A DNA stretch of 64,000 nucleotides from assembly GCF_001610875.1 (NCBI RefSeq), contig NZ_CP011272.1:5065988-5129987 (forward strand), written 5' to 3'. This document shows positions 45,873 through 56,151 of the stretch, in pieces. The position numbers were made by a program, and so were the translations under genes. This stretch comes from Pirellula sp. SH-Sr6A. GTDB lineage: Bacteria > Planctomycetota > Planctomycetia > Pirellulales > Pirellulaceae. Each line of letters opens with the position of its first letter. Position 1 is the stretch's first letter. Under the pieces are notes generated by a model. It was not told where the DNA came from. It saw nothing but the letters and a program-made list of their open reading frames with translations, and ran no database searches.

Positions 45873-48425
45873 ATGGGCAGCTCGAATCGTTCCGATCCAG
45901 AGCTGCATCGCGGTGACGAGTCCGAGCTCACTGAAACGCAGATCCACGGAGCGAACCTGCGTCCCCAGGGGGACTTGGATCGGACTGTCATTCGAGCTCG
46001 AGTTCCGGTGGGGGATCCAGCACCAGCCAGCGCGCCTCGCGGTACGTTTCGTTTGGCATGGCACGCCGCGGCAGAGGCATTGATTGGCCAGCAGCTTGAT
46101 CACTTTCGAATCGAATCACTTGTTGGTATCGGCGGAATGGGCGCCGTCTTTCGCGGCGAAGACATTCGGCTTAATCGCGAAGTTGCGATCAAGGCGATTC
46201 CAGCAGCGGGTCGCGATCCCGAGGCGATGCGACGTTTTCGATTTGAGGCCCAGTCCGCGGCCAAGTTGGACCACCCCAACATCGCTCGGGTTTACTATGT
46301 CGGCGAGACAGCCGAATGGAGTTACATCGTCTTTGAATTCGTCGAAGGGATCAACCTTCGCGAATGGGTGTTGCGTCATGGTCCGATGTCGGTAGACCAG
46401 TCCGTCTTCCTGGTGCGGCAGGTCGCGCAAGCGTTGCAGCATGCGAGCGACCGGCAGGTCGTGCACCGAGACATCAAGCCATCGAACATCGTTCTTACCG
46501 CCAATGGTCACGCAAAAATAGTCGATATGGGTCTGGCACGCGTGACCGAGATGGATCGTTCGACCAACGATCTCACCGCGAGCGGTGTCACGCTCGGTAC
46601 GTTCGACTATATCTCACCTGAGCAAGCGCACGATCCCCGCGATGCTGATGTGCGGAGCGATATCTACTCGCTCGGTTGTACTTGGTATTTCCTTTTAACC
46701 AGTTCGCCCCCATTTCCAGAAGGAACCGCTCTCCAAAAGCTCTTGATGCACGGGACCAAGATGCCGGAAGACCCGCGGGCCCACCGCCCGGAGTTGAGCG
46801 ATTCCCTCATCGCGATACTTCGCAAGATGATCGCGAAACGTCCAGGAGATCGATATCAACAACCGGTCGACTTGATCGACGACTTACAGACCCTGGCGAT
46901 CCTCGAGAACTTGCAATGGACTCGAGACACGGACCCTCGAGAGTTGGTCTCGGAGGGATCGGGGTCTTGGGCCCGTTGGATGCTTCCTCACGCGGTTGCG
47001 TTGGCATGCATCGCGGGTGTCATGTTTTGGATGCAAGCGAAGGGGCTTCGAGATGGGCAGTTCGAAATCCCGCGTGTCGTGCTTCCTGAATTGCAATTGA
47101 TTGATCGCGACATCAATGCTACCGCGAAAGGGGTGGAGAGTTCGACACCGGTGCTCAGCGTTCCGGCGGAATCAGGGAGCATCGTCGTCGATAACCGCTT
47201 CAGTCTGGAGCAACTAGAAACCAATCGACAGCTTGCTTCCACGATGGATCAAGCCATGGAGCGAATCAACTTGACGCCAGATGCTACGAAGATCGTATTG
47301 CAGTCGACGTCGCTCCGAAGTCTATCCAATTTACGGGGGTTCGGTCGAACGCAGGGCAAGCTGACAATCACGAGCCCTCCTGGACAGCGATGCACGATCG
47401 AGGTCGATGTACCCAGCACCGAACTGACCGACTCGAGAGCCTGGATGGACTGTGGCAACAGCCAAGTTCGGATTGTAGGCTGCGACTTCGTCTGGCGTGC
47501 CAAAGATGCCCGCCAGGCCTTGTTTCAATGCCGAAGCGGAGGCCAATTGGTTTTGGAGGATTGCAGCATCGCGATCGATGCCAACGCAACGATGAGCGGA
47601 CTCTCCACTCTCCCCGCTGCAATTCGGTGTGAAGCCAGCCTTCTGCCAGCTTCTCCTAATGACAATTCGGGGTTGATGGCTCCTGCCCAGATCCATGTCC
47701 GCAACATTATCCTTTCCGGATTCGGCGATGCATTGCAAGTCGTTGCACCGGTGAGAGCGGAGTGCAAGTGGGAAAATTCCCTATTCGCATTGAGTGGTTC
47801 GGTGCTTCAGTTACCTCGCGTTAATGCAACGACGCGCGGCGCGAGCCGCATCGTCATGGATCTACAGAATGTCACGACCTGGACCGCACGTTCCTGGATC
47901 AATGCTTCCTGGGTAACTGGAAATACGACTCCGATTCCGGTGACACGAACGGCGCGACAATGCGTGTTCGGTGGCATGGAATCGATTGTGATTTGGGATG
48001 TGGCCGCGAGCGAAGACTGGAAGTTTTGGGCAGAATCCAATCAAGGTGAGGATTTGTCCCGATGGCTTGATTTTCGCGGTATCGACAACTGTTACGACGA
48101 AGAGGTCACTAAGCAACTCGTGGAAGCTCGACTTCGCAATGGCATGAGCGAACAACTTCCTTTGACCGCCGAATCGAAACTTCTCGCCGAGGAACGCGGT
48201 CTCGAGCTTTCGATTCCTTGGAAGAAGCGTCCCGTCGAGGAATCCGCCATTCAGCCCCTGAGCGATGTACTGCAATTCGAACTCTTTGCCAGCAACTTTC
48301 CTCGAGGGGCCGATGTGAACCGCCTGCATTCGTTGCGGACAGAAGCCGCTGCACCGTCCGCGTCGTCCACGTCGGTCGATGCACCGAATGGAATTCCAAG
48401 TCGTCCGGCTCCCCCTGCGGACTAA
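45873..48425 (+). CDS. Membrane-bound Ser/Thr protein kinase
   Basis: An 850-residue Hanks-type kinase. The catalytic domain covers about residues 70-345: glycine loop GIGGMGAVFRGEDI, lysine in EVAIKAIP, VVHRDIKPSNIVL with the catalytic aspartate, DMGLARV in place of DFG, and GTFDYISPEQ as the activation segment. A transmembrane helix lies near 370-390 (AVALACIAGVMFWM), followed by a large extracytoplasmic part with beta-type repeats. This layout is typical for planctomycete kinases, which sense an external signal. The DMG variation is also common in active bacterial kinases. Confidence 0.9.
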   Translation: MGSSNRSDPELHRGDESELTETQIHGANLRPQGDLDRTVIRARVPVGDPAPASAPRGTFRLAWHAAAEALIGQQLDHFRIESLVGIGGMGAVFRGEDIRLNREVAIKAIPAAGRDPEAMRRFRFEAQSAAKLDHPNIARVYYVGETAEWSYIVFEFVEGINLREWVLRHGPMSVDQSVFLVRQVAQALQHASDRQVVHRDIKPSNIVLTANGHAKIVDMGLARVTEMDRSTNDLTASGVTLGTFDYISPEQAHDPRDADVRSDIYSLGCTWYFLLTSSPPFPEGTALQKLLMHGTKMPEDPRAHRPELSDSLIAILRKMIAKRPGDRYQQPVDLIDDLQTLAILENLQWTRDTDPRELVSEGSGSWARWMLPHAVALACIAGVMFWMQAKGLRDGQFEIPRVVLPELQLIDRDINATAKGVESSTPVLSVPAESGSIVVDNRFSLEQLETNRQLASTMDQAMERINLTPDATKIVLQSTSLRSLSNLRGFGRTQGKLTITSPPGQRCTIEVDVPSTELTDSRAWMDCGNSQVRIVGCDFVWRAKDARQALFQCRSGGQLVLEDCSIAIDANATMSGLSTLPAAIRCEASLLPASPNDNSGLMAPAQIHVRNIILSGFGDALQVVAPVRAECKWENSLFALSGSVLQLPRVNATTRGASRIVMDLQNVTTWTARSWINASWVTGNTTPIPVTRTARQCVFGGMESIVIWDVAASEDWKFWAESNQGEDLSRWLDFRGIDNCYDEEVTKQLVEARLRNGMSEQLPLTAESKLLAEERGLELSIPWKKRPVEESAIQPLSDVLQFELFASNFPRGADVNRLHSLRTEAAAPSASSTSVDAPNGIPSRPAPPAD

Positions 48426-48539
48426 ACGGGCCTCGACTGGGATTTGACTAGCGAACGAAGCGCGAAGTTCCTTTCAACGGATATACTGGTTATCACAAGA
48501 CCGCGAATCGCTCCCGCCCCCTACCGATCCAATCTCACC

Positions 48540-51500
48540 ATGATGCAGCGTTCACCCCAAGCCATTCTTGGGAACCTCCTTCTATCGACCCTTTTCTGCT
48601 TTGTTTGCATCGCGAGCTCTCCGGCGAGAGGGGACGAGCCGATTGAATTCAATCGCGATATTCGCCCGATTCTTTCGCAAACCTGCTTTCGTTGCCATGG
48701 CTTGGATGCCAAAACACGAGAAGCGGGACTGAGACTGGACACGGCGTCGGATGCCTACGCTATCCGGGAAGGGGAATCGGCCGCGATCAAACCGGGAAGC
48801 CTGGGAGAGAGCCTCGTTTGGCAAAGGATTATTTCCACGGATCCGGAGTCGGTCATGCCTCCCCCCTCCGCCAATCGTCAGTTGAGCGAAGAGGAAAAGA
48901 AGATGTTGGAGAAGTGGATCGCGCAGGGAGCGACCTATCAACAGCATTGGGCGTTCGAACCCTTGAAGAAATCGGATCGCGAAATCGACATCGATCGCGA
49001 ACTGAACCTCGCCATCGATCAGAATCACTTGCAGAGAAATCCGATCGCCGATGCTGCGACGCGCGTGCGGCGTGTTGCGTTGACATTGACCGGGCTTCCC
49101 CCCGATCCTGCCGATGTAACGAGTTTGAGCACCAATCCATCGCGTGCAAACTACGAACGGATTGTGGACAAGTACTTGACCAGTCCTCATTTCGGAGAGG
49201 AGATGGCGAAGCATTGGTTGGATCTGGCTCGATACGGAGATACGCACGGACTCCATTTGGACAACGATCGATCGATTTGGGCATACCGAGACTGGGTTGT
49301 CCGTGCTTTCAATGCCAATCAGCCTTTTGACCAATTCACAATTGACCAGATTGCGGGTGATTTGCTCCCCAATCCCACCCAAGATCAATGGATCGCAACC
49401 GGTTTCAATCGTTGCAATGTTACGACGAGCGAAGGGGGAGCCATCAACGAGGAGTTCTTGTTCCGGTATGCGGTCGATAGAACCAGTACGACAGTGCAGA
49501 CTTGGTTGGGGCTCACCGCCGGATGCGCAGTATGCCACGATCATAAATACGATCCCCTTTCGACCAAAGAGTTCTACTCGCTCTATGCGTTTTTCTACAA
49601 TGCAGCCGATCCCGCCATGGATGGGAATATCTCGACGACCGCTCCGTTCAAGCGGCTAATCTCTGCGGAACAGCAGAAGGAACTCGATGCGCTGCAGCAA
49701 CAAGAAAACACAGAGCGAGAGAAGCTTCTCGAAATTGCCAGAAACTACGAGCGACGGACGCCCATCACCAGCGCAGGAGTGCAGGCTGGCGAGAATCTTC
49801 CCCATCGCGCGTCCCAAGTTTGGATCGATGACGAGTTTCCCCTGGAAAGCCGCACTCGCAACACGTCTCGAAATAAAGAGAATTGGCGAATGGAATCCTC
49901 GGCTCCCATGGGAGTTCGGTTCTTGAGCCAATCGTTCGGTAATCGATTCGAACAGACGATCTCAGGAGGCTGGCCTGTACTTCAAGTCCCCAAGAATGGG
50001 ACGCTGCAGTTCTGGGTCAGACTCGATCGATACGAGCCGGCAAGCGCGATCACGGTGTCCGTGAAGGCAGGGAGCAAGTCTGCACGTTGGACTTGGGCCA
50101 ACTCCCCTGAGGATGCCATGTCGATCGATCGAGGCGCAAAAAGCCCCACAGGGCCCCTTCCTGTTCCTGGAGTCTGGACTCAGCTGTCGGTTTCGCTCAA
50201 TGACCTACCCGCCGAGGAAGTGCAGGATCTGCACATCGGGCTGTTTGGCGGCAATTGCGATTGGGACGGATTTGTAGCCACCGGAGAGTTTAGCTCTGCC
50301 GATGGCAGCGGTTTGGAGACTTGGTGGACAACCCAAAAGAACAAGTCACTTCCATTGGCATTGGGCAAACAGGCCGAGGCAATCAAGCAGGGGGCACAAA
50401 GCGATATTGGAAAGGAGCAACGTGCGTCGGTCGAGGAATACTACTTCGCCTACGTCACGGATTCCGTTTCCGATGAACTCAAGGAGCAGCGAGTACGATG
50501 GAGGCGAGCGGGAGTTCGACGCCAGATGCTCGAGGACTCCCTGGCAGGTTCGATGGTCTTTGGCGACGTAGCAAAACCGCGGGAAGCCTTTGTGATGACT
50601 CGCGGCCAGTACGATCAAAAGGGAGAGCCGGTTGAGCCCGGAACTCCGGCTATCCTGCCAAAACTGGCCAAACAAAAAGATGCACCTCTCAATCGTCTGG
50701 ATCTTGCTCGGTGGCTGGTCTCCCCTGAGAACCCGCTCACGGCGAGGGTCACCGTGAATCGCTTTTGGCAGCAAGTCTTTGGTGTGGGCCTTGTTAAAAC
50801 CAGCGACGATTTTGGGACGCAGGGAACGCCTCCGTCACATCCACGTCTGCTGGACGAACTCGCGGTGGACTTCCGAGACCATGGTTGGGATGTCAAACGG
50901 TTGATGAAGCAATTGGTGATGACGGAAGCGTTTCAGCGATTCGGGTCCGTAACGCCAGACCAGTTGGCATTGGATCCCGAGAATCGGTATGTCGCGCGAG
51001 GACCTCGTTTGAGACTGGATGCCGAGCAACTCCGAGACAATATCTTGGCCGTGTCCGGGTTGCTGAATCCGGAAATGGGAGGGCCTGGATTCAAGACTTA
51101 TCAACCACCCAACATTTGGGAGCCCGTCGGTTACGGCGATTCCAACACGCGTTACTACGTTCAGGATCACGGCCCCATCCTTTACAAACGGAGTATATAC
51201 GCGTACTTGAAGAGAACGGCCCCGCCTCCCTTTATGACCAATTTTGACGCTCCCAATCGAGAGCAATTCTGTTCGAGGCGAGAGAGATCCAACACCCCGC
51301 TTCAAGCGTTGCAGTTGATGAACGATATTCAGTATCTGGAGGCGGCAAGATACCTTGCGGCGAAGACCATCGAATCCGGGTACCTCCAATCCGAAGAGCA
51401 GATTCAGTACGTGGTACACAAGGCATTATTGCGTCCGGCAACCGTTTCGGAATCAAAGACCTTGCTCGATGCCTATCGCCAATTCCGGGAGAGGCTGGCA

Positions 51501-51641
51501 GCCTCGCCGGAAGACGCGGGCCGGATCGCCCAGTTGGGTGAAAAGCCAAAGAGCGCGACCGCATCGGACCTCGACGTTGCTTCGCTCGCATTGGTCATCA
51601 ATATCGTTTTCAATTTAGATGAGTTCCTGAATCGGAATTAA
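48540..51641 (+). CDS. Secreted PSCyt1/DUF1549/DUF1553 protein
   Basis: From the ATG at 48540 the product has 1033 residues: signal peptide ([19 protein letters not shown]), a PSCyt1 domain with a haem-type CxxCH motif (QTCFRCHG) and the PP-x-x-R-Q-L region ([16 protein letters not shown]), DUF1549 ([15 protein letters not shown] ... [13 protein letters not shown]), a beta-type insert near 480-620, and DUF1553 ([41 protein letters not shown]). This architecture is abundant in Planctomycetota and is often paired with a DUF1501 gene, which is not seen here. Roles in polysaccharide degradation have been proposed. Confidence 0.93.
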   Translation: MMQRSPQAILGNLLLSTLFCFVCIASSPARGDEPIEFNRDIRPILSQTCFRCHGLDAKTREAGLRLDTASDAYAIREGESAAIKPGSLGESLVWQRIISTDPESVMPPPSANRQLSEEEKKMLEKWIAQGATYQQHWAFEPLKKSDREIDIDRELNLAIDQNHLQRNPIADAATRVRRVALTLTGLPPDPADVTSLSTNPSRANYERIVDKYLTSPHFGEEMAKHWLDLARYGDTHGLHLDNDRSIWAYRDWVVRAFNANQPFDQFTIDQIAGDLLPNPTQDQWIATGFNRCNVTTSEGGAINEEFLFRYAVDRTSTTVQTWLGLTAGCAVCHDHKYDPLSTKEFYSLYAFFYNAADPAMDGNISTTAPFKRLISAEQQKELDALQQQENTEREKLLEIARNYERRTPITSAGVQAGENLPHRASQVWIDDEFPLESRTRNTSRNKENWRMESSAPMGVRFLSQSFGNRFEQTISGGWPVLQVPKNGTLQFWVRLDRYEPASAITVSVKAGSKSARWTWANSPEDAMSIDRGAKSPTGPLPVPGVWTQLSVSLNDLPAEEVQDLHIGLFGGNCDWDGFVATGEFSSADGSGLETWWTTQKNKSLPLALGKQAEAIKQGAQSDIGKEQRASVEEYYFAYVTDSVSDELKEQRVRWRRAGVRRQMLEDSLAGSMVFGDVAKPREAFVMTRGQYDQKGEPVEPGTPAILPKLAKQKDAPLNRLDLARWLVSPENPLTARVTVNRFWQQVFGVGLVKTSDDFGTQGTPPSHPRLLDELAVDFRDHGWDVKRLMKQLVMTEAFQRFGSVTPDQLALDPENRYVARGPRLRLDAEQLRDNILAVSGLLNPEMGGPGFKTYQPPNIWEPVGYGDSNTRYYVQDHGPILYKRSIYAYLKRTAPPPFMTNFDAPNREQFCSRRERSNTPLQALQLMNDIQYLEAARYLAAKTIESGYLQSEEQIQYVVHKALLRPATVSESKTLLDAYRQFRERLAASPEDAGRIAQLGEKPKSATASDLDVASLALVINIVFNLDEFLNRN

Positions 51642-51670
51642 CAGGAAAACGGAAACGGAAGGTTCATGGG

Positions 51671-52396
51671 ATGACTTCGGTTCATTTTCGTCTCATCGGT
51701 GATGTTCACGGTCGGATGCAGGAACGTGTTCGCCGTGCAGACCGAGACAAAGACCGACGTACCATGCCCGCGATTTGGAGAGACCCTCGCGTTCGCGGTC
51801 GTTCGTATTTGAAGTTGATATCGGATGCAAACTACTCGCTGCAGGTGGGTGATCTTTCGCTCGATTACACCGATATGCAGCATGTGGATCCGAAGAAACA
51901 TCGGGCCATCGCGGGTAATCATGACCATCTCGGACGGCTGCCACCCCATTTTCTCGGGGACTATGGCATGCATTCAATCCCGCTTGCCGAAGGGGAGCTC
52001 CGTTTCTTTTTTGCACGTGGGGCGGAGAGTATCGACAAGGCCTCGCGGGTAGAGGGGCTGAATTGGTGGCATGATGAAGAATTGAATGCGGAGCAGGCAT
52101 CTCAAGCGCTTCACCTTTACGACCAGCAGAGGCCAAACATGGTCGTCACGCACGATTGCCCTGCGGAGTTGGTACAGAGCATCGCGACGCTTCCCCACCG
52201 GTTACCTTGGAGCGCTACCAATCGGTTCTTACAAGACCTATTCGACCTTCATGCTCCACAGTGGTGGTTCTTCGGACACCATCACAAGAATTGGGTGTTT
52301 CAGCATCCGCGCGGAACAAGATTTATTTGTTTAGCTTCTCTGGCTCACTTTGACTTTGACGAAAACGGACGATCGATTTCATGGAAACCCGAATAA
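51671..52396 (+). CDS. Calcineurin-like metallophosphoesterase
   Basis: A 241-residue protein with the four metal motifs in order: GDVHGR (D-x-H), a GDLSLDY aspartate, AGNHDHLGR (G-N-H-D/E), VTHDCP and FGHHHKNW. The start is ATG at 51671. The substrate is not predictable; close relatives include nucleotide and protein phosphatases. It overlaps the peptidase gene that follows, so they probably share a transcript. Confidence 0.85.
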   Translation: MTSVHFRLIGDVHGRMQERVRRADRDKDRRTMPAIWRDPRVRGRSYLKLISDANYSLQVGDLSLDYTDMQHVDPKKHRAIAGNHDHLGRLPPHFLGDYGMHSIPLAEGELRFFFARGAESIDKASRVEGLNWWHDEELNAEQASQALHLYDQQRPNMVVTHDCPAELVQSIATLPHRLPWSATNRFLQDLFDLHAPQWWFFGHHHKNWVFQHPRGTRFICLASLAHFDFDENGRSISWKPE

Positions 52397-53628
52397 TGGA
52401 AGCCGCGAGGACGTGGCTTATCGCACATCAGGACACCATGCGGGACGAATTGATTGCTCTGTGCAATCTAAACTCCAGTTCGGACAACTTGGCGGGACTC
52501 GCTACGGTCGAGACCTTTTTGGAGGAGTACTTTTCTCCGCTCGGCTTACCGATCCAGAAACTCCCCTTGCCAGTATTCGCCGTGCAGGACGACTACGGCA
52601 ATGCGGCACTTCAGTCGACCACTCACGCATTGCGTTGGGATTGGGTTGGGGAGCAAGCGACCCCTGATCGCCGGTTGCTTTTAACCATTCACTATGACAC
52701 GGTATACGGCAAGACCGACCCGTTCCAACGATGTGTATCCTACGAAGTAGAGGGTGAGGCTCGGCTTCGGGGGCCGGGTGTGATCGATGCCAAGGGCGGG
52801 ATCGTCGTGATGCGCTGGGCATTGATGGCGGCGATGCGATTCCTCAAACCCTCCAGCTTGAACATGACCGTTATCCTCACGCCGGATGAGGAGATCGGCT
52901 CCCCTGCGTCGACGAGTCTGTGGAAAGAGATTGCTCCGGACTACCAATTTGCGATGCTTTACGAACCCACCTTAGCCGATGGTGCATTCGTCCACACTCG
53001 CAAGGGGACGGGAACTTATACCTTGATTGTTCGGGGTAAGGCTGCACATTCCGGTCGCAATTTCCATCAAGGGAAAAATGCAATCGTCCATGCGAGTCGA
53101 GTCGCCATTCAGATCGATGCTCTGAACAACGTCCGCCCCGGCGTCACTTTTAATGTCGGCAGAATACGCGGTGGGGATGCCGTCAACGTCGTTCCCGATA
53201 TGTGCGTGGTACGGGTCAATGTACGCGTCAACGACGACGACGATCGCATTTGGGCCGAGAAAAAGATCCAGCAAGTCGTGGATCTCTTTCAGCTCTCTGA
53301 GGTGGACCATAGCATCGCATTGCATGGCGGAATCCATTCGGCTCCGAAAACGGTGAACAAACCGACGGAGCATTGGATGCGAGAGCTCGAAACCGTCGCG
53401 GCCGTTCTTGGTCAGCCGGTCACGTGGCGAGCGTCTGGTGGAGCGAGCGATGGCAACAAACTTGCAGGTTTCGGCGTCCCAAATCTTGATACCTTTGGTC
53501 CGGAGGGCGACGCACTGCACAGCGACAAAGAATGGGTTCGAGTCGCCAGCTTGCCCACCAAAGCGGCCTTGAGTCTGGCGATGATTGACCGCTTTCACAC
53601 AGAACGAGAATGTTTGGCAAGTATGTGA
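52396..53628 (+). CDS. M20-family metallopeptidase / deacylase
   Basis: A 410-residue protein from the ATG that overlaps the preceding stop (TAATG); ATG at 52381 is an alternative. Zinc-site blocks of the ArgE/DapE/CPG2 family: LLTIHYDTVYG, GPGVIDAKGGIVVM and TPDEEIGSPAS, then a dimerisation domain (GKAAHSGRNFHQGKNAIVHAS) and LDTFGPEGDALHSDKEWV. It hydrolyses an amide bond of an amino-acid derivative or short peptide. The substrate is not visible from sequence. Confidence 0.88.
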   Translation: MEAARTWLIAHQDTMRDELIALCNLNSSSDNLAGLATVETFLEEYFSPLGLPIQKLPLPVFAVQDDYGNAALQSTTHALRWDWVGEQATPDRRLLLTIHYDTVYGKTDPFQRCVSYEVEGEARLRGPGVIDAKGGIVVMRWALMAAMRFLKPSSLNMTVILTPDEEIGSPASTSLWKEIAPDYQFAMLYEPTLADGAFVHTRKGTGTYTLIVRGKAAHSGRNFHQGKNAIVHASRVAIQIDALNNVRPGVTFNVGRIRGGDAVNVVPDMCVVRVNVRVNDDDDRIWAEKKIQQVVDLFQLSEVDHSIALHGGIHSAPKTVNKPTEHWMRELETVAAVLGQPVTWRASGGASDGNKLAGFGVPNLDTFGPEGDALHSDKEWVRVASLPTKAALSLAMIDRFHTERECLASM

Positions 53629-54671
53629 TCGATCTGCCTCAGGATTTTTTCTTCCAATGCGTCACTAGAACTCGACGCTCCTGGATCTTGCCCCGTGTTG
53701 GCTTGAACGATTCCAGTAGGAGAAGGATTACCAAAGACTTCGCAAAGCTGTCCGTGGTGGATAAAGACCCGGTTGCGACCCGCCATTTTTGCCGTGTAAA
53801 GCGCTTCGTCGCTTCGGCGCACCAGTTTGCCAATACGATCCTCTGCGACGATCTGCGAGACTCCGCACGACAGGGTGACCGGGATGTCATGCCCCTCGGC
53901 GGGCACGGTTCGATCGCACATAGCGAGACGAATCTTCTCCATGACTTGTGCCGCTGCCATGGCATCGCATTCGAGCAGGATCGCGAATTCCTCACCACCG
54001 TAGCGAGCAACTTGGATCGTATCGGCACTGAAGTCCTTGAGTCGAAGCGCGACTTCCCGAAGCACAGCATCTCCAGCGGGATGGCCGTAGGTGTCGTTTA
54101 TCTTTTTGAAGTGATCGATATCGATGAGCGCGAGCGAGAACAATCGCTGAGACTTGATCCAGTTGCTAAAACACTCTTCGATCTTTTGATCGAACGCTCT
54201 GCGATTGGCCAGACCTGTTAGGCCATCGGTGCGAGCTTCGGAGAGGTAACCCGCCAGCTGTTTCGTTTGATCTTCCAGCTTTTGTTCTGCCGAATCGAGT
54301 CGTTCTTGCAATAGCCGGTTGGCGGCTACGATCTGTTCGAGAAGGACTTGAACATCTTCCTTGGTTTGGATGCTCGACCCATCGGCGGCTCGGCGTGTGA
54401 GAGAACTTAGTGTGGATTGGTAGCGGGAAAAGTCGCCTGCTAAATCGGTTGTCCACGTCGCGAAGTTACGAATCGCATTGACGATTTGCTGAGTTTCATC
54501 CAAGCTCGGAACGGCGGGGGCGAGGGAGTTGAGAGGGTGAGAACTGGATGAGAGGGGGTAATCAGGCTGCCCCCTTTTGGAAAACCAGTAACCAAGAGCG
54601 ATACCGACCGACAAAAAAGTAGTTCCGAAGAGTAGTCCCATCATCAAGTATAGGACCGGAGTCGTGTTCAT
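53595..54671 (-). CDS. Membrane-bound diguanylate cyclase (GGDEF)
   Basis: A 358-residue protein: an N-terminal transmembrane segment (LYLMMGLLFGTTFLSVGIALGYWF), a helical coiled-coil linker near 60-150, then the GGDEF domain with the active motif RYGGEEFAILLE and the preceding DIDHFKKINDTYGHPAGDAVLREVA. It makes cyclic di-GMP. An RxxD inhibitory site is not obvious. The stop overlaps the glgC start by four bases on the same strand, and it converges on the peptidase gene with a 34-base overlap. Confidence 0.9.
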   Translation of the reverse strand: MNTTPVLYLMMGLLFGTTFLSVGIALGYWFSKRGQPDYPLSSSSHPLNSLAPAVPSLDETQQIVNAIRNFATWTTDLAGDFSRYQSTLSSLTRRAADGSSIQTKEDVQVLLEQIVAANRLLQERLDSAEQKLEDQTKQLAGYLSEARTDGLTGLANRRAFDQKIEECFSNWIKSQRLFSLALIDIDHFKKINDTYGHPAGDAVLREVALRLKDFSADTIQVARYGGEEFAILLECDAMAAAQVMEKIRLAMCDRTVPAEGHDIPVTLSCGVSQIVAEDRIGKLVRRSDEALYTAKMAGRNRVFIHHGQLCEVFGNPSPTGIVQANTGQDPGASSSSDALEEKILRQIDHILAKHSRSV

Positions 54672-56029
54672 CTTTCTTCCTCGCGCGATGGCATGTCCGC
54701 TCCATGCCGAGCCAGCGTGAACTGTTGTTCAGGTTGGTGGGGTGTTGGTGTTTTTCCAGGGTTGTCCGAACGCATGCGAGAAGAAAGGGCGTTGGTCGCG
54801 AACATCGAAAGATCTTCCGTCTTGGCAACAGTCACGATTCCATTGGGAGAAACGGTGAATCCGCGCGAACGGTCTAAATCTAGGTCGAATCCAATTTCCA
54901 TTCCTGGCGGGATGCAAACGTTTTTATCGATGACCGCATTGCGAATCTTCGCGTGTCTCCCGACCTCCACGCCTTCGAAGAGGATGCTGTCCGAAACTTG
55001 CGAGTACGAGTTGATGCGGCTGCGCGGACCGACGACGCTCCGCACGACGCGTCCGCCGCTGACGACGGTACCTGGGCAAATGATCGAATCGATCGCCGTG
55101 CCTATGCGATCTCCTTCACCGCGCGAACCAAACACGAACTTCGGAGGGGGGAGGTTCGGCTGATGGGTGCGAATGGGCCATGAACCGTCATAGAGATTGA
55201 GCTGCGGATCGATACTAACCAAATCCATATTGGCTTCGTAGAAGGCATCTAGCGTACCAACGTCGCGCCAGTACGCTTCCTTTTTGCGATTCTCATCACG
55301 AAATGGAAAAGCGAAAACGCGTCGTTTATCGATGATCGAAGGAATGATGTTTTTTCCAAAGTCATGGGCGCTCTTCGGATCATTCGCATCTTGGCAGAGC
55401 TGCTCGAACAGAAACCGGGTATTGAAGACATAAATCCCCATGGATGCCAGCGCATGATTGGGATCATTCGGCATGGTCTGCGGGTTCTTTGGCTTTTCTT
55501 GGAAGCCGATGATCCGCTGATCGGAGTTGATTTGCATCACGCCGAATTCTTTCGCTGATTCGACGTCCACCTGCAGAGCCCCTATCGTGAGATCCGCCTG
55601 CTTTTCTTTATGAAATTGAATCATGGCGTGGTAGTTCATCTTGTAGATGTGATCGCCAGCCAAAATCAAAAGGTACTTAGGGTTCTCCTTCTCTATGGCG
55701 TAGATGTTCTGGTAGACAGCGTCGGCTGTTCCTTGATACCAGTGCTCATCGATGCGCTGTTGGGGAGGAACAATGTCGATGAATTCATCCAACTCGCGGC
55801 TGAAGTAATCGCGCCATCCAAGCCCGATGTGCCGGTCCAAACTCATGGCTTTGTATTGCGTCAAGACAAGCATCTTGCGGATGCCGCTATTCAGACAGTT
55901 GGACAAAACGAAGTCGATGATGCGATAGCCACCGCCGAACGGAACGGCCGGCTTCGCTCGATCCCGCGTCAGGGGCTCAAGACGTGTACCTTTTCCGCCC
56001 GCCAGGATTACTGCTAGTGCCTCGTTCAT
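54668..56029 (-). CDS. glgC: Glucose-1-phosphate adenylyltransferase
   Basis: A 453-residue enzyme that makes ADP-glucose for glycogen synthesis. The nucleotidyltransferase signature AVILAGGKGTRLEPLTRDRAKPAVPFGG is at the N-terminus; LILAGDHIYKMNYHAMIQFH and EAYWRDVGTLDAFYEANMDL are further family blocks, and the C-terminal left-handed beta-helix (RSVVGPRSRINSYSQVSDSILFEGVEVG) is complete. About 20 extra residues follow after the usual end. Coupled by ATGA to the diguanylate cyclase gene downstream, which is an unusual pairing. Confidence 0.95.
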   Translation of the reverse strand: MNEALAVILAGGKGTRLEPLTRDRAKPAVPFGGGYRIIDFVLSNCLNSGIRKMLVLTQYKAMSLDRHIGLGWRDYFSRELDEFIDIVPPQQRIDEHWYQGTADAVYQNIYAIEKENPKYLLILAGDHIYKMNYHAMIQFHKEKQADLTIGALQVDVESAKEFGVMQINSDQRIIGFQEKPKNPQTMPNDPNHALASMGIYVFNTRFLFEQLCQDANDPKSAHDFGKNIIPSIIDKRRVFAFPFRDENRKKEAYWRDVGTLDAFYEANMDLVSIDPQLNLYDGSWPIRTHQPNLPPPKFVFGSRGEGDRIGTAIDSIICPGTVVSGGRVVRSVVGPRSRINSYSQVSDSILFEGVEVGRHAKIRNAVIDKNVCIPPGMEIGFDLDLDRSRGFTVSPNGIVTVAKTEDLSMFATNALSSRMRSDNPGKTPTPHQPEQQFTLARHGADMPSREEER

Positions 56030-56151
56030 GTCGTCCGTGTTCCATGCGTGTCGAGAGGATTCTTACAAGCCAGCTTTTCGGTCAAGCAAATCGCCGGCTC
56101 GGAGACTTTTATGGAGTATAACAAATCCTTGTTTCGGCGTCTTAGCAAGGA

